DNA of 64,000 bases from Schnuerera sp. xch1 (GTDB taxonomy: Bacteria > Bacillota > Clostridia > Tissierellales > Tepidimicrobiaceae), in contig NZ_JAIOUP010000009.1 in NCBI RefSeq assembly GCF_019931165.1, forward strand, positions 39,260 through 103,259, read 5' to 3'. A program made the translations under genes and the position numbers. The notes under the pieces are model-generated. The model was not told the DNA's origin and did not search any database. It was given only the letters and a program-made list of their open reading frames with translations. Shown here piece by piece: positions 42,713 to 50,238 of the stretch (positions are counted from its first letter, which is position 1; the number at the start of each line of letters is the position of its first letter).

Positions 42713-44254
42713 ATGGATGATTCTAAAAAGTATAAAAAATCTATACTTGGAAATTACTTAACATTGGATTCATTTATGGACATCGTAAGACAAAAGAAAC
42801 CAGTAGAGCTTTCAAATGAGTACATATCTAGAGTTAATAATTCAAGAAGTCTGGTAGACAAATGGATTGAACAAGATAAGGTAATGTATGGAATAACTAC
42901 TGGTTTTGGTGTAAATAGTACTAAAACCATATCGCAAAATGATGTGATTAAATTACAGGAGAATATTTTAATAACCCATGCAACTTCTGTTGGACAACTC
43001 ATGACCGAAGAAGAAGTACGTGCAATAATGTTAATGATACTTCAAAATGCTGGAATGGGCTATAGTGGAATAAGAATTGAAACTTTAGATAGATATAAAG
43101 AGTTTTTAAATAAGAATATCATCCCCTATGTTCCCAAAGAAGGGTCAGTAGGGTATTTATCTCCTGAAGCCCATATTGCTTTATCAGTAATTGGTAAGGG
43201 CAAGGTTATCAAGAATGGTCAGGTTATAAGTTGTGAGAGGGTATTTAAGCAAAATAACTTAGATAAATATAAATTGTCGTATAAAGAGGGTTTGATTTTA
43301 ATTTCTGGAACTACAAGTGTTACTGGATTAGCTGCTATTGCTTTATTTGATATAATTAAAGCTGTAAAGATTGCAGACATAATTGGAGCGATGACTTTAG
43401 AAGTATCTAAAGGAACTCTTAGAGCTTTTGATGAAAGGTTGATGAAAGTTAGACCGCATAAACAACAGTATGATACAGCAAAAAATATAAGAAAAATATT
43501 GGAAGATTCTGAAATAGCAAAGAAATATTACAACTATCGTCTACAGGATGCATTGTCTATACGATGCATACCACAATTACATGGTGCTTCTAAGAAAACG
43601 CTATATGATGCATTACGAACGTTAGAAATAGAAATGAATAGCTGTACTGATAATCCAATTATTTGGAGACACGGTGAAGATGGAGAAGCTATTTCAGGTG
43701 GAAATCCAGATTCAGCTTATATAGGAATAGAAATGGATTCTGTTTGTATTGCTGCAACTATGGTAGCAAAAATGTCTGAGAGGAGAAACAATAGATTAAT
43801 AGATGGAAATTTATCTGAAAATCCCTGGTTTTTAGTTGATAATCCTGGTTTGAATTCGGGGTTGATGATACCTCAATATACTCAGGCAGGTTTATTAAAT
43901 GATATGAAAATATTATCAACATCATCTGTGATTGATAATATACCGACTTGTGGCAACCAAGAGGATTATGTAGCTATGGGATATAATGCTTCAAAGAAGG
44001 CACTTGCTATTGCAGAAAAGCTGGAATATATTTTAGCGATTGAGTTATTATCAGCTTATCAATCATATAGGTATTTGGATAATAATCTTAGAAAAAGTGT
44101 AGTTACTCAGGCCATTATCGATGAGATATCAAAAACTGTTCCTATTATGGAAGATGATATTTACTTGTATCCTCATATAGAAAAATTAAGATCATTAATA
44201 CATGATGGAGTAATTTTAAATATAGCTGAAAAAGTTGTAGGTGAAATTTTATAA
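42713..44254 (+). CDS. Histidine ammonia-lyase homologue lacking the MIO triad (2); candidate ergothionase
   Basis: A 513-residue lyase-fold protein, distinct from the one at 39458. VMYGITTGFGVNST (Tyr 59) retains the catalytic Tyr loop. The MIO region is shortened to GSVGYLSPEAHIAL (residues 144-157), with Tyr-Leu-Ser where Ala-Ser-Gly-Asp should lie, so no MIO can form. KEGLILISGTTSV has Ser where HAL has Asn, and LQDALSIRC has Leu where HAL has Tyr. These changes suit an enzyme that eliminates trimethylamine rather than ammonia, as ergothionase does. It begins after GGGGGCAAG and is separated from the BCCT gene by a terminator, so it may have its own promoter. Confidence 0.82.
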   Translation: MDDSKKYKKSILGNYLTLDSFMDIVRQKKPVELSNEYISRVNNSRSLVDKWIEQDKVMYGITTGFGVNSTKTISQNDVIKLQENILITHATSVGQLMTEEEVRAIMLMILQNAGMGYSGIRIETLDRYKEFLNKNIIPYVPKEGSVGYLSPEAHIALSVIGKGKVIKNGQVISCERVFKQNNLDKYKLSYKEGLILISGTTSVTGLAAIALFDIIKAVKIADIIGAMTLEVSKGTLRAFDERLMKVRPHKQQYDTAKNIRKILEDSEIAKKYYNYRLQDALSIRCIPQLHGASKKTLYDALRTLEIEMNSCTDNPIIWRHGEDGEAISGGNPDSAYIGIEMDSVCIAATMVAKMSERRNNRLIDGNLSENPWFLVDNPGLNSGLMIPQYTQAGLLNDMKILSTSSVIDNIPTCGNQEDYVAMGYNASKKALAIAEKLEYILAIELLSAYQSYRYLDNNLRKSVVTQAIIDEISKTVPIMEDDIYLYPHIEKLRSLIHDGVILNIAEKVVGEIL

Positions 44255-44404
44255 AGAGGTGATTATAAGATGACATTTCAATAATAGATAATAAATGTAT
44301 GATAAAATATATATATAAATATAACGGATATTGAGAGGGTATTTTGGAAATAGTATTTTGATATTAAATACGCATTTAACAAAAAATATTTTAGGAGAAT
44401 TAAT

Positions 44405-44962
44405 ATGATAATAGGAATAATACAAGCTTCTGGATTTTCGAGGAGAATGAATAAGGACAAGCTTCTGATGAGTATAGATGGAATTCCAATGATTGAAAAG
44501 GTTATCAGAAGTTGTAAACTTTCATCTCTTGACGATTTAATTATGGTATATAGAAGGGAGGAAGTAGGAAGAATTGGAGAAAGATGTGGGATTAAAACAG
44601 TTTATAATCCTAATGCTCATTTAGGTCAATCAGAAGCTTTAAAAGTAGGAATAAGAGAGGCAGAAAATGCTGATGCGTATATGTTTTTGGTGGGAGATCA
44701 ACCCTTTATAAATAGCGAGCTAATTGATAGATTGATATTTGCATATAGAAATAACGATGCATCTATAATAGTTCCTTATTTTAATGGTAAAAATGGCACA
44801 CCTACAATTTTTTCATCCAAGTATAAGGAAAAATTATTAACTATTAAAGGCGATAAGGGAGGAAGAGATATTATACGAAATAATTTTTCTCTAGTAAAGA
44901 GAGTTCATATAGATAACCCAAGATTAGGTATTGATATAGATACATTAGAAGATCTGAAGTAG
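44405..44962 (+). CDS. MocA/MobA-like molybdenum cofactor nucleotidyltransferase
   Basis: A 185-residue NTP-transferase of the MobA/MocA type. The nucleotide-binding loop IQASGFSRRMNKDKLLMSID corresponds to LAAGxSxRMGxxK; FLVGDQPFIN carries the metal Asp, and NGTPTIF follows. MocA makes the cytosine dinucleotide form of the cofactor used by xanthine dehydrogenase-family enzymes, MobA the guanine form. With three such hydroxylases in the window, MocA is the better guess. The loop has Ser where Ala-Gly is usual, which is mild. XdhC and a ModE-like regulator lie downstream. The ATG follows TAGGAG. Confidence 0.82.
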   Translation: MIIGIIQASGFSRRMNKDKLLMSIDGIPMIEKVIRSCKLSSLDDLIMVYRREEVGRIGERCGIKTVYNPNAHLGQSEALKVGIREAENADAYMFLVGDQPFINSELIDRLIFAYRNNDASIIVPYFNGKNGTPTIFSSKYKEKLLTIKGDKGGRDIIRNNFSLVKRVHIDNPRLGIDIDTLEDLK

Positions 44963-45341
44963 TTGTATAATAAAATGATGGATAGACATGAATTATCAAA
45001 ATGATAATGGTTTTTGTTCAGTTTTTTTGGAAGTCTATAAAACAAAGGATAAGGCGTTTATCATAATGGTAAATATATTTTTCATAATGATAAATTTAAT
45101 TATATTTTTACAATTTAATAGTGTCATATTACTGTTTATAAATTGAGAAATATTAAGTTTAAGAATTATCGGAAGGTTTCCATAATATTTTCAATAAAAT
45201 TTATCTTATGTTAATAAGCTATTGAATTGGGAACATTTCATTTAGTAATAGGATATATTTGCGAGTTGGGTGGCATGTAAATTGCAATCATAATAAAGGT
45301 AACAGTTGATAATTGTGGAAAAAGAAAGGAGGCATTAATAA
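44963..45341. other. Intergenic region with paired direct repeats
   Basis: About 380 very AT-rich bases. A 14-bp direct repeat (TCATAATGGTAAAT at 45061, TCATAATGATAAAT at 45082) is spaced 21 bp, two helical turns, and a short inverted repeat ATTATCA...TGATAAT lies at 44992-45008. These could bind a regulator of xdhC. No gene was recognised. Confidence 0.35.
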
Positions 45342-46172
45342 ATGCATGGAGACAGAATGATTTTATCAAAGCTTAATGAATATATGAATAAAAGCAAACC
45401 TGTTGCAACAGTGACTATTGTAAACACTGATGGATCCACGCCAAGAGGAATTGGAAGTACCATGTTAATCGATGAAAAAGGCAATCTATTAGAAGGGACT
45501 ATCGGTGGTGGTGTTTTAGAGGAAAAAGCTAAAAAAGATGCAGCTAAATGTATAAAGAATAATAAGAGTCTATTAATTGACTATGATCTTAACCATTCTT
45601 CAAAAGATGGAAATGTACTTCCTATGGCATGTGGTGGTAAGGTTAGTATATTTATAAAAATCTATAATTCTGAGGAAAAGTTAATTATTGCAGGAGCAGG
45701 ACATGTTGCCGAGAAAGTAGCTAAAATGGCAAATATACTTGGTTATTCTATTACAGTTTTGGATGATAGAAAGGAAAGATTAAACACTCGACTATTTCCC
45801 GATGTAGATAATCTTGTATTTGGGAATATTGTAGAGAACTTGAAAAATATTGATATTAATGTAAATACCTTAATTATAATAGTTACTCATGGTCACAAAT
45901 ATGATCAAGATTGTTTAGAGACAGTAATAAAATCTGACGCTAAATATATTGGTGTAATAGGAAGTAAGAACAAGGTTAAAACTTGCTTTAACAATCTTTT
46001 AAGAAAAGGGTATTCAGAGGAAGAATTATCAAAGGTTTATACACCAATAGGAATAGATTTAGGTGGAGAAACTCCAGAAGAAATAGCACTATCTATTATG
46101 GCAGAGATTCAAGCAATAAAATATGATAAAAAAGTACCTCACTTATCTGATGATAGAATAGGATTTGACTAA
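45342..46172 (+). CDS. xdhC: XdhC-family molybdenum hydroxylase maturation protein
   Basis: A 276-residue XdhC/CoxI protein. The N-terminal XdhC domain has VTIVNTDGSTPRGIGSTMLI and GTIGGGVLEEKA; the C-terminal Rossmann domain has LIIAGAGHVAEKVAKMANIL, VLDDRKERLN, YIGVIGSKNKV and GIDLGGETPEEIALSIMAEI. XdhC binds molybdenum cofactor, helps its sulfuration and inserts it into the hydroxylase. One copy could serve all three hydroxylases here. It is followed 20 bases later by the ModE-like gene. The start ATG follows AAAGGAGG. Confidence 0.92.
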   Translation: MHGDRMILSKLNEYMNKSKPVATVTIVNTDGSTPRGIGSTMLIDEKGNLLEGTIGGGVLEEKAKKDAAKCIKNNKSLLIDYDLNHSSKDGNVLPMACGGKVSIFIKIYNSEEKLIIAGAGHVAEKVAKMANILGYSITVLDDRKERLNTRLFPDVDNLVFGNIVENLKNIDINVNTLIIIVTHGHKYDQDCLETVIKSDAKYIGVIGSKNKVKTCFNNLLRKGYSEEELSKVYTPIGIDLGGETPEEIALSIMAEIQAIKYDKKVPHLSDDRIGFD

Positions 46173-46192
46173 TTTTATTAGGAGTGAAAGAT

Positions 46193-46528
46193 TTGAAATT
46201 AGAAAGCAGATTTTGGATTGCTCATGATGGGAAAAAGGTATTTGGGAGAGGCCCGTGTATATTGTTAAAAACAGTAGATAGATTAGGAAGTTTAAATAAG
46301 GCAGCAAAGGAATTAAATATGTCTTATAGCAAAGCTTGGATAATTATAAAAAGGGCGGAAAAAATGCTAGGATATCCACTTTTAAGAACAGAAACGGGTG
46401 GTGCAAATGGAGGTGGATCTTATTTAACCTCCAAGGGAGAAGTTTTAACAAGAGTTTATGAAGAATTCTCTAGAGAATCAGAAAAATGTATGGAAGAACT
46501 TTATAAAAAGTATTTTGATGATATCTAA
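46193..46528 (+). CDS. ModE-like molybdate-responsive winged-helix protein (DNA-binding domain only)
   Basis: A 111-residue protein matching the N-terminal DNA-binding domain of ModE: LLKTVDRLGSLNKAAKELNM, SYSKAWIIIKRAEKMLGYPL and TGGANGGGSYLTSKG. The MopI-type molybdate-binding domains are absent, as in many short LysR-like clostridial homologues, so metal sensing would need another mechanism. Fourteen bases downstream of its stop lies a sequence very like the Escherichia coli ModE operator. I chose TTG at 46193 with AGGAG eight bases upstream; the GTG at 46184 overlaps the ribosome site. It likely regulates molybdenum genes. Confidence 0.8.
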   Translation: MKLESRFWIAHDGKKVFGRGPCILLKTVDRLGSLNKAAKELNMSYSKAWIIIKRAEKMLGYPLLRTETGGANGGGSYLTSKGEVLTRVYEEFSRESEKCMEELYKKYFDDI

Positions 46529-46541
46529 TATTTTTTGACGT

Positions 46542-46565
46542 CGTTATATTAACGAAAGAATAACG
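46542..46565. promoter_or_regulatory. Putative ModE binding site
   Basis: CGTTAT and ATAACG are inverted repeats separated by exactly 12 bases. The E. coli modA operator, as I remember it, is CGTTATATT...ATAACG with the same 24-bp span, and the first nine bases here are identical. It lies just after the ModE-like gene and just before an orphan ribosome site. Confidence 0.55.
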
Positions 46566-46581
46566 AAGGAGAGGGACTACT

Positions 46582-46626
46582 GTGAAGATTGCAGGGACTG
46601 GGGTATTTTCCCTAAAAATCAATTAA
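46582..46626 (+). pseudogene. Orphan start: 14-codon reading frame after a ModE-like operator
   Basis: A strong ribosome site GAAGGAGAGGG precedes a GTG opening VKIAGTGVFSLKIN and a stop. The site looks like the beginning of a gene whose body has been lost, perhaps a molybdate transport or cofactor gene controlled by the ModE-like site. A functional micro-peptide cannot be excluded. Evidence is thin. Confidence 0.3.
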
Positions 46627-46671
46627 CACTATTCTTTTTAGAAAAATAGATTCATATTTTTAATGTGGATA

Positions 46672-46711
46672 AAATAGCAGATTAGAAAAATTCCAATCTG
46701 CTATTTCTTGT
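46672..46711. terminator. Terminator between the molybdenum cluster and the convergent amidase
   Basis: Perfect arms AAATAGCAGATT and AATCTGCTATTT, loop of eleven bases, T-rich on the plus side. Confidence 0.75.
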
Positions 46712-46730
46712 TAATAGTTTTGATACCCTT

Positions 46731-48206
46731 TTATAAATATGGAGCTTTACGATATTTAGTTGCATTTTCAAATCCATATGCAATTTCAAATAGTGTAGGT
46801 TCACTCCATTCCCTACCTAAGATTTCTAATCCTACTGGAATTCCTATTGGTGCTGTTGACGTTGGTTTTGTAAATCCGGCTGGAACTACACAAGAAGGAA
46901 AACCTGTTACAGAACCTATAACTCCATTTCTATCCACTTGAACCTCTCCTACCTTAACTATTGGTCGTTTTTGATGAGGATAAACCATAGCATCTAAATC
47001 GTATTTTGCCAAAATTTGCATTATGAAATCTCTAAGTTTCTTTCTTTTGATAAGACGTTCATTATATTCAGGCGTATTAATATCTAAGGTTTCAGCAACC
47101 TTTATATTATTCTCTATACCCTTATGGTATTTTCCCGATGCGATTATGTCGGAAAGAGAATTTACCTTTGCCATAGATCCTAGCTTTTCTAAATATAGAT
47201 TCAAATGAGCTTTGAGGTCATAAAGATGAACACTTACTTCATTGACTAATTGATCTGTATCTAAATTTTCTTTGATATCTATTAAAAAGGCTCCATTTTT
47301 TTTCATATCTTCCAAACTATTATATATAACTTCATTTACTTCCTCATGTATTTCTTCATTTCCAAAAAAACTTTTCAAAATTCCAATTCGCTTTCCTTTT
47401 AAACCTTCTTTATTTAAAAATCTAGTATAAGTTTCGGGGATACGTCCGATAGACCATGCTGTAGCTGGATCAGCAGTATCATAGCCTACAATGACATCCA
47501 ATACCTTGGCTGTGTCCTCTACTGTACGCATAATAGGACCTGCTGTATCCTGAGTTAAAGAATAAGGTATAATACCATTTCTACTTACCAAACCAATAGT
47601 TGGCCTAAATCCTACTAAACTGCAAGCTGATGCTGGTGAGCGTATTGAATTAATAGTGTCTGTCCCTATGCCTATTATTCCAAAATTTGCAGCTATTCCA
47701 GCAGCAGTTCCCCCACTTGAACCTCCTGGCGTCCTAGTAAAATCATAAGGATTTAACGTTTGTCCTAATATAGAACTTATAGTTTCGCCCCATACTGCAA
47801 ATTCATGCAAGTTTACCTTTGCAATTATAATAGCTCCTGCTTTCTTTAATTTTCGGGTAATAAAAGCATCTTTCTTAGGAATTACCCCTTCTAAACTAAG
47901 AGAACCTGCAGTAGTTGGCATATCCTCTGTATTAATGTTATCCTTTAACAATACAGGTATCCCATGCAAGCTTCCTGTTAATCCTGATTTTTCAAATTGC
48001 TTATCTAACTTATCTGCTACTTCTAATGCATTCGGATTGACCATAATTACAGAATTAAGTCCAGGTTCCTCCTTATCATAATCTTTAATTCGTTTTATGT
48101 ACATCTTTACTAGTTGACGACAAGTTAGTTCTCCCTTCTCCATTGTAAAGTGGACTGATGCAATAGTTGCTTCTTCTAAATGAAAATTTTTATTTTCTTT
48201 GTTCAT
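46731..48206 (-). CDS. Amidase-signature family amidase; candidate malonamate amidase
   Basis: A 491-residue amidase with the Ser-Ser-Lys triad: Lys 88 in VLLKDNIN, Ser about 163 in TPGGSSGGTAAG and Ser 187 in GTDTINSIRSPAS. The last block has Ile-Asn where GatA and most amidases have Gly-Gly, perhaps shaping the pocket. It is not GatA: there are no gatB or gatC genes nearby and the length and start differ. It sits at the edge of the pyrimidine-like module, divergent from hydroxylase 3. A role in hydrolysing an amide intermediate such as malonamate is an inference. The ATG at 48206 follows AAGGTAGGTG; a GTG at 48215 is inside that site. Confidence 0.82.
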   Translation of the reverse strand: MNKENKNFHLEEATIASVHFTMEKGELTCRQLVKMYIKRIKDYDKEEPGLNSVIMVNPNALEVADKLDKQFEKSGLTGSLHGIPVLLKDNINTEDMPTTAGSLSLEGVIPKKDAFITRKLKKAGAIIIAKVNLHEFAVWGETISSILGQTLNPYDFTRTPGGSSGGTAAGIAANFGIIGIGTDTINSIRSPASACSLVGFRPTIGLVSRNGIIPYSLTQDTAGPIMRTVEDTAKVLDVIVGYDTADPATAWSIGRIPETYTRFLNKEGLKGKRIGILKSFFGNEEIHEEVNEVIYNSLEDMKKNGAFLIDIKENLDTDQLVNEVSVHLYDLKAHLNLYLEKLGSMAKVNSLSDIIASGKYHKGIENNIKVAETLDINTPEYNERLIKRKKLRDFIMQILAKYDLDAMVYPHQKRPIVKVGEVQVDRNGVIGSVTGFPSCVVPAGFTKPTSTAPIGIPVGLEILGREWSEPTLFEIAYGFENATKYRKAPYL

Positions 48207-48845
48207 ATTAATCACCTACCTTATAGACATTTATTGTCTTTATCGCCTTAATCATTATACTATATTTACACTACTAATCTTTTGACAAATTTTTTACCTT
48301 TTAAAGCTATAAATTTAGTCTTAACTACCAATGATTGCATTGCACATCATTCTCTACTTGAAAAATCATATTATTTGTATTGAAATCTAAAGTAAGCTTC
48401 AATTAATTTATACTGGATTGTTTTCAGGATAACTAAGATAAATTTATAAATCAACTTTTTCATATAATAGTTGTTTTAAGTAAAGAACATATATAATAAA
48501 ACTAGGAAAGTGAATTTTATGATATGAAAACAAAAAATTACAAGAACTTCAAAAATTATTTAATGAAGAGAAAATATATTTTTCATTATTAAATTTAAAA
48601 TTATTTTAGATTGTCTTTATGAAATATTACTAAAATTAAGAGACAAATTAGTTAAAATTTATAATATTCTGACATATAGATTTTTGTTATAATGTCAACA
48701 AGAATAGATTCGTATTGGTGAAAAACGTTTTCATAGAATGTCAAGGGATATTTTTATATTAATTTATAGATTTCAATCTTTAATCCCATGTTTCAACTTT
48801 AGAATATTATATTATCCAAACAAAAAATATTTAGGGGGGGTAGTT
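48207..48845. other. Intergenic region upstream of molybdenum hydroxylase 3
   Basis: About 640 very AT-rich bases between divergent genes. A plus-strand frame around 48525-48610 reads ENKKLQELQKLFNEEK then a hydrophobic run before a stop; it could be the tail of a lost coiled-coil gene but has no start. A TATAAT at about 48686 may be a -10 box. Nothing else was recognised. Confidence 0.35.
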
Positions 48846-49703
48846 TTGCTAAGTAAGTTTGCTTATTACAAACCGGAAAGTTTAGAAGAGGCGTTATCTT
48901 ATTTAGAAAAAAATCCAAGAACTAGGATATTAGCTGGAGGCACGGATATAATGCTCTTACTTCGTAGAAATGTGGAGATATGCGAACATCTATTAAATAT
49001 TAAGGGAATACCAGAAGCAAATACTATGTCATATACGCCAAATGAGGGTTTATTCATTGGTGCAGCAATTACAGTTAATGAAATATGTGAGGATGTTGGA
49101 ATTCGTAAAAGATACCCTTCATTAAGTGGGGCAGCTGATAATTTGGCATCTTATCAAATTAGGAATCGTGCAACTGTGGTAGGAAATATCTGCAATGCTT
49201 CACCTGGTGCAGATTTAGCAGCTCCATTGCTTGTATATGATGCAAAGGTTCATATTGCTTCTACGGAAGGAAATAGAATTGTAGAAATTAATGAATTTTT
49301 TGCAGGAGTCAAGAAAACAGTTCTTAAAGAAAATGAAATAGTAACGGGTGTATTTATTCCAGATGTAGAACTAGGAGATAATAGTGTATATTTAAGAAAA
49401 TCTCGCATTAAGGGACATGATCTATGTAATGTAGGACTAGCTCTACGTTTAACTCCGGAGAAAAGACTGTTAATGGCCATAGCAGCAGTGTCCACAACGC
49501 CTTTACGCCTTACTGAACTGGAGAAATCAGTAGAAGGTAAGGAAATAACCCCAGAATTAGCCGATTGGATAGTAGAAGAAATCAAAAAATATATGAATCC
49601 TAGGCCTAATAGTGTACGTTCCTCAGCAGAATATCGATACCATATAGCTGGTGTATTAATTAAGAGGGGGTTAAAAAAACTTTTAGAGAAGGAGGCTAAT
49701 TAA
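48846..49703 (+). CDS. Molybdenum hydroxylase 3, FAD-binding subunit
   Basis: A 285-residue FAD subunit of the CoxM/XdhB family: RILAGGTDIMLLLRR, IGAAITVNEICED, LASYQIRNRATVVGNICNAS and PGADLAAPLLVYDA. The TTG at 48846 is chosen because the exceptional ribosome site AGGGGGGG ends six bases upstream; the longer frame from 48738 has none and its extra residues do not look like the family. The gene leads a FAD, 2Fe-2S, Mo order and precedes a uracil-type permease, so the enzyme may oxidise a pyrimidine. The next gene begins two bases after its stop. Confidence 0.9.
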   Translation: MLSKFAYYKPESLEEALSYLEKNPRTRILAGGTDIMLLLRRNVEICEHLLNIKGIPEANTMSYTPNEGLFIGAAITVNEICEDVGIRKRYPSLSGAADNLASYQIRNRATVVGNICNASPGADLAAPLLVYDAKVHIASTEGNRIVEINEFFAGVKKTVLKENEIVTGVFIPDVELGDNSVYLRKSRIKGHDLCNVGLALRLTPEKRLLMAIAAVSTTPLRLTELEKSVEGKEITPELADWIVEEIKKYMNPRPNSVRSSAEYRYHIAGVLIKRGLKKLLEKEAN

Positions 49704-49704
49704 T

Positions 49705-50238
49705 ATGTGTAATCACAACAGAAAGAAGGATTGCTTTGAATATGTTGACTCACAATTGCCTCGTGTGCCGCTGGAACTAGTAGTAAATGGTGAAAAGGTT
49801 TATGAATTAATAGATCCTACTATGACACTTTTAGACTTTTTGCGCAACAACTTAAAACTTTTTGGCACAAAAGAAGGATGTGGCGAAGGAGAATGTGGTG
49901 CCTGTACTGTTATTATGAATAATAAAACTGTAAATTCGTGTTTAGTATTAGCTGTTGAAGCACAAGAGGCAGATATACTTACAATTGAAGGCCTATCAAA
50001 AGGTGGAGAACTTTCTATTTTACAACAAGAGTTTATCAAACATGATGCTTTACAATGTGGATTTTGTACACCAGGAATGTTAATGTCTGCCAGAGCTTTA
50101 TTAGATAGAAATCCAGATCCAACAGTTGAGAAGATCAAAGAAGGAATATCAGGCAATTTCTGTCGTTGTACTGGTTATCAATCTGTTATTGATGCAGTCC
50201 TATCTGCGGCAAAACGGGAAAGGGAGGAGTTAAGATGA
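49705..50238 (+). CDS. Molybdenum hydroxylase 3, [2Fe-2S] subunit
   Basis: A 177-residue iron-sulfur subunit with an N-terminal extension of about 20 residues containing a Cys-rich start (MCNHNRKKDCFE). The clusters are bound by KEGCGEGECGACTVI with VNSC and by QCGFCTPGMLM with FCRCTGYQS. The start overlaps nothing, but its end overlaps the Mo subunit by four bases. The extension is not seen in the other two copies and may be a lineage feature. Confidence 0.93.
   Translation: MCNHNRKKDCFEYVDSQLPRVPLELVVNGEKVYELIDPTMTLLDFLRNNLKLFGTKEGCGEGECGACTVIMNNKTVNSCLVLAVEAQEADILTIEGLSKGGELSILQQEFIKHDALQCGFCTPGMLMSARALLDRNPDPTVEKIKEGISGNFCRCTGYQSVIDAVLSAAKREREELR

Noticed and set aside
39458..44254. Ordinary histidine ammonia-lyases of a hut operon
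   Set aside because: The MIO-forming residues are absent from both and no urocanase, imidazolonepropionase or formiminoglutamate genes are present.
46731..48206. Amidase as the GatA subunit of Glu/Asp-tRNA amidotransferase
   Set aside because: No gatB or gatC nearby, a different N-terminus, and the GTDTINS block differs from the Gly-Gly form of GatA.
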